In this document: positions 19,217 to 27,814 of the stretch, in pieces | Layout: the number at the start of each line of letters is the position of its first letter | Position numbering within the stretch: position 1 is the first letter of the stretch | From: Chloroflexota bacterium | GTDB lineage: Bacteria; Chloroflexota; Dormibacteria; Dormibacterales; Dormibacteraceae | Length of the DNA: 62,942 nt | Direction: 5' to 3' | NCBI GenBank assembly: GCA_005889135.1 | Contig: VBEK01000128.1 | Coordinates: 1-62,942, forward strand | The notes under the pieces: model-generated | Told to the model about the DNA's origin: nothing | The model's input: only the letters and a program-made list of their open reading frames with translations | Databases searched by the model: none | Made by a program: the position numbers and the translations under genes

Positions 19217-20079
19217 CCTTCTTCATCCTCGTCCTCCACCTCGCCGTCGGCGTCCTCGGAGAAGTCGATCGCCTCGCCTTCGTCCTCGATCGCGTGCATA
19301 CCTTCTTCGATCTCGTCACCCGCCGGCTCCTCGGCGAGCGCCACGCCCTCCTCCTCGTCCTCGGCGAACACCTCGACCTCGCGCGCGAGCAAGCTCTCCT
19401 TGGCGTACGGCCGGAACTCGACCTCGCGCTTGCGGCGCATCGGGAAGCTCGGCTTGCCGGCGAAGCGCGGGTCCTGGTAGGTCTCGCGGACGATCAGCTT
19501 GACCGTGTTCCCGTCGACCGAGGTCAGGCCCGCCTGGTAGCGGTTGCCGCCGCGCATGAACTTGATCAAGCGGCGGGCGAGCTTGGGCTCGAGCTGGCCG
19601 ACACGGACCCCACGCGAAGTCTCGGCGGTGATGCCGTCGCCCTCGATCTTCAGCTCCGCCACGTCACCGGCCGCCACCTTGGAGGAGATGTCCGCGTTCG
19701 TGGCCGACTCCACAGTCGTGATCACGGTCTTGCCCATCTCCTCGACGAACAGGTTCAAGTCGACCCTGGTGCCGCCGACCTTCAGGCCCTCCTTCTGGTG
19801 GAGCAGGGCGTTGATCCGCGCCGCGTTCTTCTTCGCGATCGAGTTCATCGGGTTGAGCTTGAGCGCCCCCTCGTACGCCGCCTTCGCGTCCTTGAGCTTG
19901 CCGAGCTCGGACAGGGCCTTGCCCAGGCGGTTCTGAGTCTCCTCGTCTGCGCCGAAGCTGTCGATGATGAACTTGTTCAGCTTGACGGCCTCGTCCCACT
20001 TGCCCTGGATGGCAAGCTGCACCGCGTCGTCCGCGTACTGAGAACGCGGCTTAAGGTGCTCGCTGGTGTCAGTCTTCAA
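19213..20079 (-). CDS. TPR-repeat protein with acidic C-terminal tail
   Basis: A 288-residue cytoplasmic protein starting at TTG 20079, nine bases after GGGAG. The N-terminal part (about 10-95) holds tetratricopeptide-like helices (WDEAVKLNKFIIDSFGADEE, LGKLKDAKAAYEGALKLNP). The middle (about 95-225) is an unassigned alpha/beta region. The last 60 residues are almost all Glu/Asp/Gly/Ala, ending EVEDEDEEG. It is the first gene of the his-arg run and shares CTGA with hisZ. A scaffolding or regulatory role is possible, but no function can be assigned. Confidence 0.75.
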   Translation of the reverse strand: MKTDTSEHLKPRSQYADDAVQLAIQGKWDEAVKLNKFIIDSFGADEETQNRLGKALSELGKLKDAKAAYEGALKLNPMNSIAKKNAARINALLHQKEGLKVGGTRVDLNLFVEEMGKTVITTVESATNADISSKVAAGDVAELKIEGDGITAETSRGVRVGQLEPKLARRLIKFMRGGNRYQAGLTSVDGNTVKLIVRETYQDPRFAGKPSFPMRRKREVEFRPYAKESLLAREVEVFAEDEEEGVALAEEPAGDEIEEGMHAIEDEGEAIDFSEDADGEVEDEDEEG

Positions 20080-20118
20080 TCGGGCGTGCTCCCATGTCGG
20101 GCTAAGGCTCGGAAAGGA

Positions 20119-21438
20119 ATGCTGAGTATACGTAGAACCAAGTTCACGGGCGCGATATGCGCGTGCCTCTTCGTCGTTGCCGCGACCTGCACGTCTTCGT
20201 CGCCTGCCCCGGCCGGCAAGGTGCTGCGGATCGGGGTCGACCTACCGCTCTCCGGGCGCGAGAGCCGCGCCGCCACGCCGGCGCTGAACGGCATCCGTTT
20301 CTTCGTCCAGACCCACCCGACGCTCGACGGCTTCCGGGTGGCGCTGGACGCGCGCGACGATGCGGCCGGCGGAAGCCCCGATCCGGAGCGGGGGGCGTCG
20401 AACGTCAACCGCTTTCTGTCCGACGCCACCCTGCTCGGGATGATCGGACCGTTCGACGCGGCGGTCGCGCGCAAGGAGATCCCGATCGCCAACTCCGCCG
20501 GCTTGGCCATGGTCTCACCCGCCACTGGAAACCCCTGCCTCACTCGCGACGTCTTCGTCCCCGCCCCGCTCAACCCGGCCGGGACCCCGATCAGCTGCCG
20601 GGCGGCGGGACTTCCCTCGGCGTCGGACCTCCGGCCCGGGCACACGAACAACTTCTTTCGCCTGACCGTCACCGACGACCTGCAGGGCGCCGCCGCGGCC
20701 GACTTCGCCTTCACCAACCTCCACGTCGCCCGCGCCGCAGTGATCTCGGACCGCGAGTCGTACGGGCAGGGGCTGGCGACCGCCTTCAGCGCCCGGCTGC
20801 GGAAGCTGGGCGGCAGCGTCGTCGGCCGTCTCGCCATCGACCCCGCCACGAGCACGGACGCCCAGGCCTTCCTGGCGGCCATGAAGGCGGACGGGGCGCA
20901 GGCCGTCTACTACGGAGGGGCAGCCAGCGCGGGCTGCGCAATCCGGGCGCAGATGACTCCGCTTTTCCCCGCCGGCGAGGCCACGCCGTTTCTTGGCGGC
21001 GACGGGATCGCGCACGACCCCCGCTGCGTCCGCGCCGCCGGCGACGACGCGGCCGGGCTCTACGCCACCGTCCCGATCGCCGACGCCGCGAGCCTGCCGG
21101 GGGCGCGGCCGGCGGTCCACGACTTCAAGGCCGCGTTCGGAAGCGCCACCGCCTACGGCCTGTACACGATGGTCGCCTACGACGCCACGGCAATCCTGTA
21201 CGCGGCCCTGGACCAGGCCGCCCGAGCCGCCGGCGGGCAGCTGCCTACGCGGGCGCAGGTCCTCGCCGGGCTGACCCGGATCTCAGGCCTGGCGGGAGCC
21301 ACCGGGAGCCTGGGCTTTGACGCCGCCGGGGACACGACCAACCGCGTGGTCTCGGTATTCGAGGCTCCCAGGTCCGACGCCCGGGCGGCCTGGCGGCTTG
21401 CGGGCACGGTGGATTACAGCGCCCGCCTTCCTTATTGA
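20119..21438 (+). CDS. Liv-type ABC solute-binding lipoprotein (first copy)
   Basis: A periplasmic-binding-protein type I (LivK/LivJ-like) component of the importer encoded downstream; 439 residues. The N-terminus has a basic stretch, a hydrophobic core and a lipobox-like Cys near residue 24 (VVAATC). The mature part opens with GKVLRIGVDLPLSGRES, typical of the family, and includes LLGMIGPFDAAVARKEIPIAN. ATG 20119 has GGAAAGGA directly upstream. It diverges from the TPR gene with a 39-bp gap. It is paralogous to the next gene (PFDAAVARKEIPIA against PYNSAVAKAEIPIA). The ligand is unknown. Confidence 0.85.
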   Translation: MLSIRRTKFTGAICACLFVVAATCTSSSPAPAGKVLRIGVDLPLSGRESRAATPALNGIRFFVQTHPTLDGFRVALDARDDAAGGSPDPERGASNVNRFLSDATLLGMIGPFDAAVARKEIPIANSAGLAMVSPATGNPCLTRDVFVPAPLNPAGTPISCRAAGLPSASDLRPGHTNNFFRLTVTDDLQGAAAADFAFTNLHVARAAVISDRESYGQGLATAFSARLRKLGGSVVGRLAIDPATSTDAQAFLAAMKADGAQAVYYGGAASAGCAIRAQMTPLFPAGEATPFLGGDGIAHDPRCVRAAGDDAAGLYATVPIADAASLPGARPAVHDFKAAFGSATAYGLYTMVAYDATAILYAALDQAARAAGGQLPTRAQVLAGLTRISGLAGATGSLGFDAAGDTTNRVVSVFEAPRSDARAAWRLAGTVDYSARLPY

Positions 21439-21460
21439 GTGCGCGGCGCAGGTTCGACTT

Positions 21461-21482
21461 GACTTGAAGGGCCCTCCAAGTC
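21461..21482. promoter_or_regulatory. 22-bp near-perfect palindrome, possible operator
   Basis: GACTTGAAGGG paired with CCCTCCAAGTC forms a 22-bp inverted repeat with one mismatched pair, centred on GGGCCC. It sits in the 205-bp gap between the two binding-protein genes, 162 bp before the second. A TTGACT at 21459-21464 overlaps its left edge. It could be an operator for a dimeric regulator or an mRNA hairpin. The rest of the gap shows no gene. Confidence 0.45.
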
Positions 21483-21643
21483 GATAGTTTGCCTCGGAGT
21501 AGCAGTTCGGCCATCCCATGTGGCCGCACTCGCCGCCGGCGCACTCTCGCCCCGACTTCGAGTTGGGAAGAGGGCGGCAAGTGATGGGAGGCGTCAGGTG
21601 TGGTGTTGCGCTATGCCTCCCAACAAGCACAAGGGGGAACCAA

Positions 21644-22942
21644 ATGGTTCGAGCTAGGGGACTAGTAGTCCTCACCGTAGCGACGATGGTCGCTTTTGCC
21701 TGTGGAGGCGGGGGCGGTGGCGGTGGCGCCAACAAGGGCACGATCAAAATCGGCTCCGACCTTCCGGTGTGCACGACAGGCGGCCAGTCGACCGCCAACG
21801 GCATCAAGTTCGCCGTCGACCAGAAGAACAAGGCAGGCGGCGTCGAGGGCTTCACCATCGCGTACCAGAGCTTCGACGACTGCCGCCAGGGCGCTTACAA
21901 CGCCGACGCGGGCGTGGCGAACGTCCGCCAGATGCTGGACGACAGCAAGTACCTCGGCATGGTCGGCCCGTACAACTCGGCCGTCGCCAAGGCCGAGATC
22001 CCGATCGCCGCGCCGAAGAACTTCGTCATGGTCAGCCCTTCCAACACCAACCCGTGTCTGACCAAGGACATCGCGGGCTGCAGCTACCACCCGCAGGACC
22101 TGCGGGCGGGCAACCCGAACAACTACTGGCGCGTGGTCACGACTGACGACTACCAGGGTCCGGCGATGGCCGACTACATGTACAAGCAGCTGAACATCAA
22201 GACCGTCGGCATCCTCGACGACAGCACGGTGTTCGGCGTCGGCATCGCGGGCTCTTTCGAGCAAGAGTTCAAGAAGCTCGGCGGCACCGTGGCCGCGCAC
22301 TCCGAGTACAAGAAGGAGCAGACCAGCGACTGGAAGTCGATCCTGCTCAACTTCAAGAGCAAGGGCGCCCAGGGCGTCTACGTCGGCGGCACTGACGACC
22401 AGAACATCTGCATCCCGCGCAAGCAGATGAAGGACATCGGCTGGACCGCTCCGTTCGGCGGCGGCGACGGAATCGAGACCACGGACTGCATCGAGCAGGC
22501 CTCCGGCAACGAGAGCGAGATCTACGCGACCTCGGCCGGCGCTGACGCCACTCAGGTTTCGGGCGCGAAGGCCACGATCGACGCCTTCCGCGCGCAGTTC
22601 AGCGGCGCCAACGACTTCGGCGGCTACACCATGCAGGCATACGACGCCGCCAACGCTCTGATGACCGCGATCGGCAACGCGATCAAGGCCAACAACGGCA
22701 ACATGCCGACCCGCCTGCAAGTGCGGGACCAGTTCGCCAAGATCCAGGGCTTCAAGGGCGTGATCGGCACCTACGACTTCGACCAGAACGGCGACACGAG
22801 CCTCAAGATCGTGTCGATCTACGTGGTCAAGACCGGCCTGAGCGCCGACGACGCCAAGAACTCGACGGGCGTCTGCGGCAAGAAGGCCGCCAACGCGTGC
22901 TTCGTCTGGAAGACGCAATTCGACTTCGCCAAGCCGAGCTAG
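21644..22942 (+). CDS. Liv-type ABC solute-binding lipoprotein (second copy)
   Basis: A 432-residue type I periplasmic binding protein. The signal peptide ends in VAFAC, followed by an eight-Gly flexible tether and then KGTIKIGSDLPVCTTGG. Family features include YLGMVGPYNSAVAKAEIPIA, LKIVSIYVVK and paired cysteines that could form disulfides. ATG 21644 follows AAGGGGGAACCAA. It is the likely primary receptor for the LivHMGF-like importer immediately downstream, separated by a strong hairpin. Ligand class (branched-chain amino acids, other amino acids, amides) cannot be decided from sequence. Confidence 0.9.
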   Translation: MVRARGLVVLTVATMVAFACGGGGGGGGANKGTIKIGSDLPVCTTGGQSTANGIKFAVDQKNKAGGVEGFTIAYQSFDDCRQGAYNADAGVANVRQMLDDSKYLGMVGPYNSAVAKAEIPIAAPKNFVMVSPSNTNPCLTKDIAGCSYHPQDLRAGNPNNYWRVVTTDDYQGPAMADYMYKQLNIKTVGILDDSTVFGVGIAGSFEQEFKKLGGTVAAHSEYKKEQTSDWKSILLNFKSKGAQGVYVGGTDDQNICIPRKQMKDIGWTAPFGGGDGIETTDCIEQASGNESEIYATSAGADATQVSGAKATIDAFRAQFSGANDFGGYTMQAYDAANALMTAIGNAIKANNGNMPTRLQVRDQFAKIQGFKGVIGTYDFDQNGDTSLKIVSIYVVKTGLSADDAKNSTGVCGKKAANACFVWKTQFDFAKPS

Positions 22943-22965
22943 TAGTCTTTTAGCCCAAATTCCAG

Positions 22966-22992
22966 CGAGGAGGCCGGCCAACGGCCTCCTCG
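22966..22992 (+). terminator. Strong intercistronic hairpin after the binding-protein gene
   Basis: A 10-bp perfect GC-rich stem (22966-22975 with 22983-22992) with a 7-nt loop lies between the binding-protein stop and the first permease. No T-run follows. Such a hairpin usually protects the upstream mRNA or partly terminates transcription, so the abundant binding protein outnumbers the membrane subunits. That role is inferred. Confidence 0.6.
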
Positions 22993-23017
22993 CCCTTGAC
23001 CTTCAGGAGGGGAAGCA

Positions 23018-24073
23018 CTGGACGCGGGCGTCGCCGGCAGCAGCGCAGGGGCCCTGAAACGCTTCCGATCCCTGCAGATCGGAGGGATGTCGCTCCCCGA
23101 CTACGGCTTCTACATCCTGTGCGGCACCGCCGTGATCCTTCTTGCCGCGCAGGCGGTCACCCACCCCACCCAGTTCTTCCAGGTCTTCATCTTTGGCCTC
23201 ACCCAGGGCGCGATCTACGCTCTCGTCGCGCTCGGCTACACGATGGTCTACGGCATCATCGAGCTGATCAACTTCGCCCACGGCGACGTGTTCACGCTCG
23301 GCGCCTACATCGGGACCACCCTGCTCGGCTTCTTCGCCATCACCGAGGGCACGTTCACCGCGATCAACCTGATCGCCCTGATCATCGTCTTCCCGGTGGT
23401 GATGCTGATCATGGGCGGCATCAACATCACCATCGAGAGGGTGGCCTACCGGCCACTGCGCAACGCGCCGCGCCTCGCCCCGCTCATCACGGCCATCGGC
23501 ATGTCGTTCTTCCTCGAAGGCGTGATGTTCCTGTGGAGGGGCCCGGCGACGGTGCACTTCCCCGACATCCTGCCCACGCAGTCGTGGTACGTCGCGGGGG
23601 TGTTCTTCGGGGTCCGCGACATCTTCGTGGTCGTCGTCGGGGCGGTCCTCGTGTCCCTGCTTGCGGTCTTCATCAACCAGACAAAGCTCGGCAAGGCGAT
23701 GCGGGCCACCGCCCAGGACCGGGACGCGGCGCAGCTGATGGGCATCGACATCAACCGCACCATCGCCGCGACGTTCTTCATCGGCGCCCTGCTCGCGGGC
23801 GCCGGCGGGATCATCTGGGGCCTCTACTACAACACGATCTACTACCAGCTCGGATTCCGCAGTGGCCTGATCGCCTTCACCGCCGCGGTGTTCGGGGGCA
23901 TCGGTAACATCCCCGGCGCCGCGATCGGCGGCCTGGTCATCGGCCTCACCGCCGCTTTCAGCGACTCCTACATCGGCTCCAAGTGGACGCAGGTGGTGAT
24001 CTTCGGGATCCTGATCGGCGTCCTGGTCTTCCGGCCGACCGGCCTGCTCGGCATGCGGGTGCCCGAGAAATGA
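23018..24073 (+). CDS. livH: Liv-type ABC importer permease (LivH-like)
   Basis: A polytopic inner-membrane permease of the branched-chain amino acid class, with about eight membrane helices. The signature GLTQGAIYALVALGYTMVYGI is near the N-terminus, and later GMSFFLEGVMFLW and RATAQDRDAAQLMGID are seen. The ATG at 23087 has GGAGG only one base away, too close to work. In contrast, a CTG at 23018, in frame, has AGGAGG seven bases upstream. I therefore place the start at CTG 23018, giving 351 residues (328 from the ATG). The stop overlaps livM as ATGA. Confidence 0.88.
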   Translation: MDAGVAGSSAGALKRFRSLQIGGMSLPDYGFYILCGTAVILLAAQAVTHPTQFFQVFIFGLTQGAIYALVALGYTMVYGIIELINFAHGDVFTLGAYIGTTLLGFFAITEGTFTAINLIALIIVFPVVMLIMGGINITIERVAYRPLRNAPRLAPLITAIGMSFFLEGVMFLWRGPATVHFPDILPTQSWYVAGVFFGVRDIFVVVVGAVLVSLLAVFINQTKLGKAMRATAQDRDAAQLMGIDINRTIAATFFIGALLAGAGGIIWGLYYNTIYYQLGFRSGLIAFTAAVFGGIGNIPGAAIGGLVIGLTAAFSDSYIGSKWTQVVIFGILIGVLVFRPTGLLGMRVPEK

Positions 24074-25302
24074 GCAACGCCGCCCCGGCTCGCCGCAGGT
24101 CGCTGCGAGAAAGGATCGGTTTCCGCGAGCGGATCCGCGACCGCGACACCGCCGTCTACGGCATCCTCATCCTGCTCGCCCTGATGTTTCCGCTGGTGTC
24201 CTACAACATCACCGAGGGCACCGCGTGGATCTCCCACGCCACCCGCGCGGGCTATTGGGTCCTGCTCGCGATCGGGCTGAACGTCGTGGTTGGCTTCGCC
24301 GGCCTGCTCGACCTCGGATACGCCGCGTTTTTCGCCATCGGGGCCTACACGTACGCGCTGCTCGCTTCCCCCCAGCTCGCGTCCTCGCCGGCGAATCACG
24401 CCGTGCACATCAGCTTCTGGATCCTGATCTTCGTCTCGCTGATGATGGCCGCTTTGTTCGGCGCGATCCTCGGCTTCCCGACCCTCCGGTTACGAGGCGA
24501 CTACCTCGCCATCGTCACCCTCGGGTTCGGCGAGATCGTGCCTCAGCTCTTCTATAACTTCGACCAGTGGACGGGCGGCATCAACGCCGTCGGCCTGATC
24601 GACCAGCCGCTGCTGCCGGCCTGGGTCCAGGGGCCCTGGTCCGGCGACCCAGAGTTCAAGATCGTGTCGCCCTTCAACTTCAACACCGACCCCGTCGCCT
24701 ACTACGTGCTCGTCTGTTTCCTCGTCGCCATCGCCGTCGTCCTGGTCACCAACCTCTACAACTCCCGCCTCGGACGAGCCTGGATGGCGATCCGCGAGGA
24801 CGAGGTCGCTGCGGCGGCCATGGGCATCAACACGGTCACCACCAAGCTGCTGGCGTTCGGCATCGGGGCTTCGTTCAGCGGCTTTGCCGGCGCGTACTAC
24901 GCCGCCGACGTCGCCCTCGTCAGCCCCGACAACTTCCTGTTCATCGTCTCCATCACCGTGCTGGTCATGGTCGTGCTCGGCGGAATGGGCAACGTCTCGG
25001 GCGTCATCATCGGCGCGCTGGTGATGTACTACCTGATCTTCATCCTGATCCCCGGGCTGCCCGAGATCGTCACCGGCTTCGCCAGCAACGTCGGACTCGG
25101 GTCGCTGAACCAGAGCACCGGCGACTGGCCGGGGCTGGGCGAGGAGACCCAGCGGCTCAACTTCATCATCTACGGCGGCATCCTGGTCGCGGTGATGCTG
25201 CTGCGCCCGCAGGGGCTGCTGCCCAGCCGCGTCCGCGAGCAGGAGCTCAAGCACGCCGCGGTCCAGGAAGAGGAAGCCGCCATCGAGATGTCGCACGCAT
25301 GA
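24070..25302 (+). CDS. livM: Liv-type ABC importer permease (LivM-like)
   Basis: The second membrane subunit of the importer, 410 residues. A basic N-terminal tail (RRRSLRERIGFRERIRDRD) precedes about nine membrane helices. Family marks are LLAIGLNVVVGFAGLLDLGYAAFFAIGAYTYA (read in parts), LRLRGDYLAIVTLGFGEI and RAWMAIREDEVAAAAMGIN, the EAA-like coupling loop that contacts the ATPases. It overlaps both neighbours by 4 nt (ATGA). Confidence 0.93.
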   Translation: MSNAAPARRRSLRERIGFRERIRDRDTAVYGILILLALMFPLVSYNITEGTAWISHATRAGYWVLLAIGLNVVVGFAGLLDLGYAAFFAIGAYTYALLASPQLASSPANHAVHISFWILIFVSLMMAALFGAILGFPTLRLRGDYLAIVTLGFGEIVPQLFYNFDQWTGGINAVGLIDQPLLPAWVQGPWSGDPEFKIVSPFNFNTDPVAYYVLVCFLVAIAVVLVTNLYNSRLGRAWMAIREDEVAAAAMGINTVTTKLLAFGIGASFSGFAGAYYAADVALVSPDNFLFIVSITVLVMVVLGGMGNVSGVIIGALVMYYLIFILIPGLPEIVTGFASNVGLGSLNQSTGDWPGLGEETQRLNFIIYGGILVAVMLLRPQGLLPSRVREQELKHAAVQEEEAAIEMSHA

Positions 25303-26078
25303 GCGAGCAGCCGCGCGACAACATCCTCGAGCTGACGGGGCTCACCAAGCGCTTCGGCGGCCTGGTCGCGGTCGACAACGTAAGCCTCCACATCAAGCGC
25401 GGCGAGGTGTTCGCGCTGATCGGCCCCAACGGGGCGGGCAAGACGACGCTGTTCAACAACGTCACCGGTCTCTTCAGGCCGACCAGCGGCAATGTCCTCT
25501 TCGACGGGCGCGACATCACCGGCTTCAAGCCGCACCAGGTCGCGCGGCTGGGTATCGCCCGCACCTTCCAGAACATCCGGCTCTTCGACTACATGTCGTG
25601 CCTCGACAACGTCCGCGTCGGCCGGCACGTGCGCATGAAGGCCAAGGTCTGGGACTCGCTCTTCAAGCTGCCGCGCGAGCGGCGCGAGGAGGAGCGGGTG
25701 ACCGACGAGGCCATGGAGGTCCTGCGCTTCGTCGGCATCGCCAAGCACGCCAACCAGTACGCGCGCAACCTGGCCTACGGGCAGCAGCGCCGGCTCGAGA
25801 TCGCGCGCGCCCTGGCCACCGAGCCCAAGCTCCTCCTCCTGGACGAGCCTGCGGCGGGGTTCACACCCCAGGAGAAGGTCGAGCTGATGGCGCTGGTGAA
25901 GAAGATCCTGAACCGCGGCATCACCGTGTTCCTGATCGAGCACGACATGAAGGTCGTGATGGGGATCTCCGAGCGGATCGTGGTTCTTGACCACGGCGAG
26001 AAGATCGCCGAGGGCAGTCCCGAAGAGGTGCGCAACGACACCAAGGTGATCGAGGCGTACCTGGGCAAGTCGGCTTAG
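25299..26078 (+). CDS. livG: Liv-type ABC importer ATP-binding protein (LivG-like)
   Basis: A 259-residue ABC ATPase. Walker A GPNGAGKTT is near residue 42, the Q-loop is ARTFQNIRLF, the signature is YGQQRRLEIARAL, Walker B is LLLLDEPAAGFTP and the H-loop is LIEHDMKVVM. The YGQQRRLEIAR signature and long insertion before it are typical of LivG. It pairs with the LivF-like ATPase 10 bp downstream to drive the importer. It starts at ATG within the livM stop (ATGA). Confidence 0.94.
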   Translation: MSEQPRDNILELTGLTKRFGGLVAVDNVSLHIKRGEVFALIGPNGAGKTTLFNNVTGLFRPTSGNVLFDGRDITGFKPHQVARLGIARTFQNIRLFDYMSCLDNVRVGRHVRMKAKVWDSLFKLPRERREEERVTDEAMEVLRFVGIAKHANQYARNLAYGQQRRLEIARALATEPKLLLLDEPAAGFTPQEKVELMALVKKILNRGITVFLIEHDMKVVMGISERIVVLDHGEKIAEGSPEEVRNDTKVIEAYLGKSA

Positions 26079-26088
26079 AGCGCGGCCG

Positions 26089-26799
26089 TTGGCACTGCTG
26101 GAGCTCGAGGGCGTCGACGCTTTCTACGGCCGCATCCAGGCGTTGCGCGGCGTGACCATCAAGGTCGAGAGGGGCGAGGTCGTGGCCCTGATCGGCTCCA
26201 ACGGGGCGGGCAAGACGACGACCCTTCGCACCATCTCGGGGCTCATGCACCCCAACAGCGGGACAGTCACGTTCGACGGGCAGGACATAACCAGGACGCG
26301 GCCGTCGCGGATCGTCGAGCTGGGGATCAGCCAATCCCCCGAGGGACGGCGACTCTTCCCACGCATGAGCGTCCTCGACAACCTCTTCATGGGCGCCTAC
26401 TCGCGCAACGACAAACCGGGCATCACGTCCGATATGGCGCGGGTCTTCCAGCTCTTCCCCCGTCTGCAGGAACGCCGAACCCAGATCGCGGGCACCCTGT
26501 CCGGCGGCGAGCAGCAGATGCTCGCCATGGGCCGGGCGCTGATGGCGAAGCCGAAGGTGCTGATGCTCGACGAGCCGTCGCTGGGTCTCGCCCCGATCCT
26601 GCAGGAGACCATCTTCAGCATCGTCCGCGAGATCAACGCCCAGGGCACGACGGTCATGCTGGTCGAGCAGAACGCCAACAAGGCGCTCGAGGTCGCCAAC
26701 CGGGGCTACGTGCTCGAGAGCGGGGTCATCGTCCAGACGGGAAGCGGACGCGAGCTGCTCGCGTCGGAAGAAGTGCAGAAGGCCTACCTGGGCATGTAG
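26089..26799 (+). CDS. livF: Liv-type ABC importer ATP-binding protein (LivF-like)
   Basis: A 236-residue ABC ATPase, partner of LivG. Walker A GSNGAGKTT, SPEGRRLFPRMSVLDNL, the signature LSGGEQQMLAMGRALM, Walker B VLMLDEPSLGLAP and the H-loop LVEQNANKAL are all present. The last is typical of LivF, which has Glu-Gln in place of the H-loop His. The start is TTG at 26089, ten bases after the livG stop. It closes the importer operon; tandem repeats follow. Confidence 0.93.
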   Translation: MALLELEGVDAFYGRIQALRGVTIKVERGEVVALIGSNGAGKTTTLRTISGLMHPNSGTVTFDGQDITRTRPSRIVELGISQSPEGRRLFPRMSVLDNLFMGAYSRNDKPGITSDMARVFQLFPRLQERRTQIAGTLSGGEQQMLAMGRALMAKPKVLMLDEPSLGLAPILQETIFSIVREINAQGTTVMLVEQNANKALEVANRGYVLESGVIVQTGSGRELLASEEVQKAYLGM

Positions 26800-26818
26800 C
26801 CCGGACCAGGTCGCGTAT

Positions 26819-26939
26819 CTCGTGCTCTAAAACCCGCGTTAGTCGCGACTATCCCCGCACCCCGTGCTTCAAAACCCGCGTTAGTCGCGACTATCCGCGC
26901 ACCTCGTGCTTCAAAGCCCGCGTTAGTCGCGACTATCCG
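26819..26939. repeat. Three tandem 42-bp repeats with palindromic core
   Basis: Three near-identical units contain CCCGCGTTAGTCGCGACTAT at a strict 42-bp period. The 12-bp perfect palindrome TAGTCGCGACTA recurs at 26840-26851, 26882-26893 and 26924-26935, each preceded by a variant of CGTGCTTCAAAACC. The array fills the 172-bp gap between the convergent livF and membrane-protein genes. It has no mobile gene, and the units are too close for a CRISPR array (no unique spacers). It may be a REP-like element, a protein-binding array or a bidirectional termination region. Confidence 0.85.
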
Positions 26940-26971
26940 GGGCGAAACCCGGAAGGGGTTCTCCCTACGAG

Positions 26972-27796
26972 CTACCTGCCGGGTTGGTAGCTCGAAACGA
27001 ACAGGTAGATCAGGACCACGGCGAAGGCGCCGTACTCGAGGATCACGTTGCGCGTGAAGCTGTCTTCGACCGTGTGCCGGACCAGGCCGCGGTTGATGTA
27101 CCAGGCGAACAGCAGCATCACCGCGAACGTGCCCTCGTTCACGTACAGGTAGAGGGAAAGGGCTTTGACCGCCCAGGCCAGGAAGGTCACGACCTGGCCG
27201 ACGAACAGGGCGAAGATGAACGCACGTCGCGGCGGGATCGCCGTTCCGTTGATGCGGAAGCTGCGGTACGACGCGAGAAAGGTGATGGTGAAGATCCACA
27301 GCAGGGCGAGGATGGGGTTGAACGGAAGCGTGACGACGACGAGATAGGCGCCCGCGAGAACCAGGACCAGGATCGTCTCCTGGAGCACCAGATGGCCGCG
27401 CTTCTCCGCGTTGCGCAGCCGCAGGTAGTCGAGCCGGGCGGCGATGATGAAGCCGGCGCCGAACATCGCCGTGAGGACGAGGTACTTCCAGAGCTCCGGC
27501 ACGAGCAGCGAGAGGCCCGCAAGCGTGGTCGCGCCGAGGGCGACCGGGATGTAGTGCTCAATGCTCGGGAACTCCTCGGTGCCGCGCAGGTAGCCAAGCA
27601 ACGCCGGGGCGGCGACGATGACGAGTCCGAGGGCGATCGCCCAGACCTGGCCCTGGGCCAGCAGCTCTGACTTGAACCCCAGCGCGATCGCGACCAGGAC
27701 CACCGCCGCGAAGATCAGGAAGCTGCGGTCCCGCTCGGAGCGCGCGGCGGAGTCGGGCTGAACGACCTTCTCCGCGAGTACTGGCGGTAGTTTCAT
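26972..27796 (-). CDS. Polytopic membrane protein of unknown function
   Basis: A 274-residue inner-membrane protein with about eight predicted hydrophobic helices in four tight pairs. An N-terminal cytoplasmic stretch of about 24 residues is charged (VVQPDSAARSERDRSF). There is no recognisable catalytic motif or transporter signature. It lies 18 bp before the cupin gene on the same strand. I cannot assign a family; related proteins would probably be annotated as hypothetical. Confidence 0.75.
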   Translation of the reverse strand: MKLPPVLAEKVVQPDSAARSERDRSFLIFAAVVLVAIALGFKSELLAQGQVWAIALGLVIVAAPALLGYLRGTEEFPSIEHYIPVALGATTLAGLSLLVPELWKYLVLTAMFGAGFIIAARLDYLRLRNAEKRGHLVLQETILVLVLAGAYLVVVTLPFNPILALLWIFTITFLASYRSFRINGTAIPPRRAFIFALFVGQVVTFLAWAVKALSLYLYVNEGTFAVMLLFAWYINRGLVRHTVEDSFTRNVILEYGAFAVVLIYLFVSSYQPGR

Positions 27797-27814
27797 GTTT
27801 CCCGAACCCGGAAT

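Noticed and set aside
26819-26939. CRISPR array
   Set aside because: The repeat units abut at 42 bp with near-identical sequence throughout, so there are no unique spacers, and no cas gene is present.
26784-27299. A 171-codon minus-strand open frame containing the peptide IVATNAGF three times
   Set aside because: The repeated peptide is only the translation of the 42-bp DNA repeats (period divisible by three); the rest lies antisense or out of frame within the membrane-protein gene.
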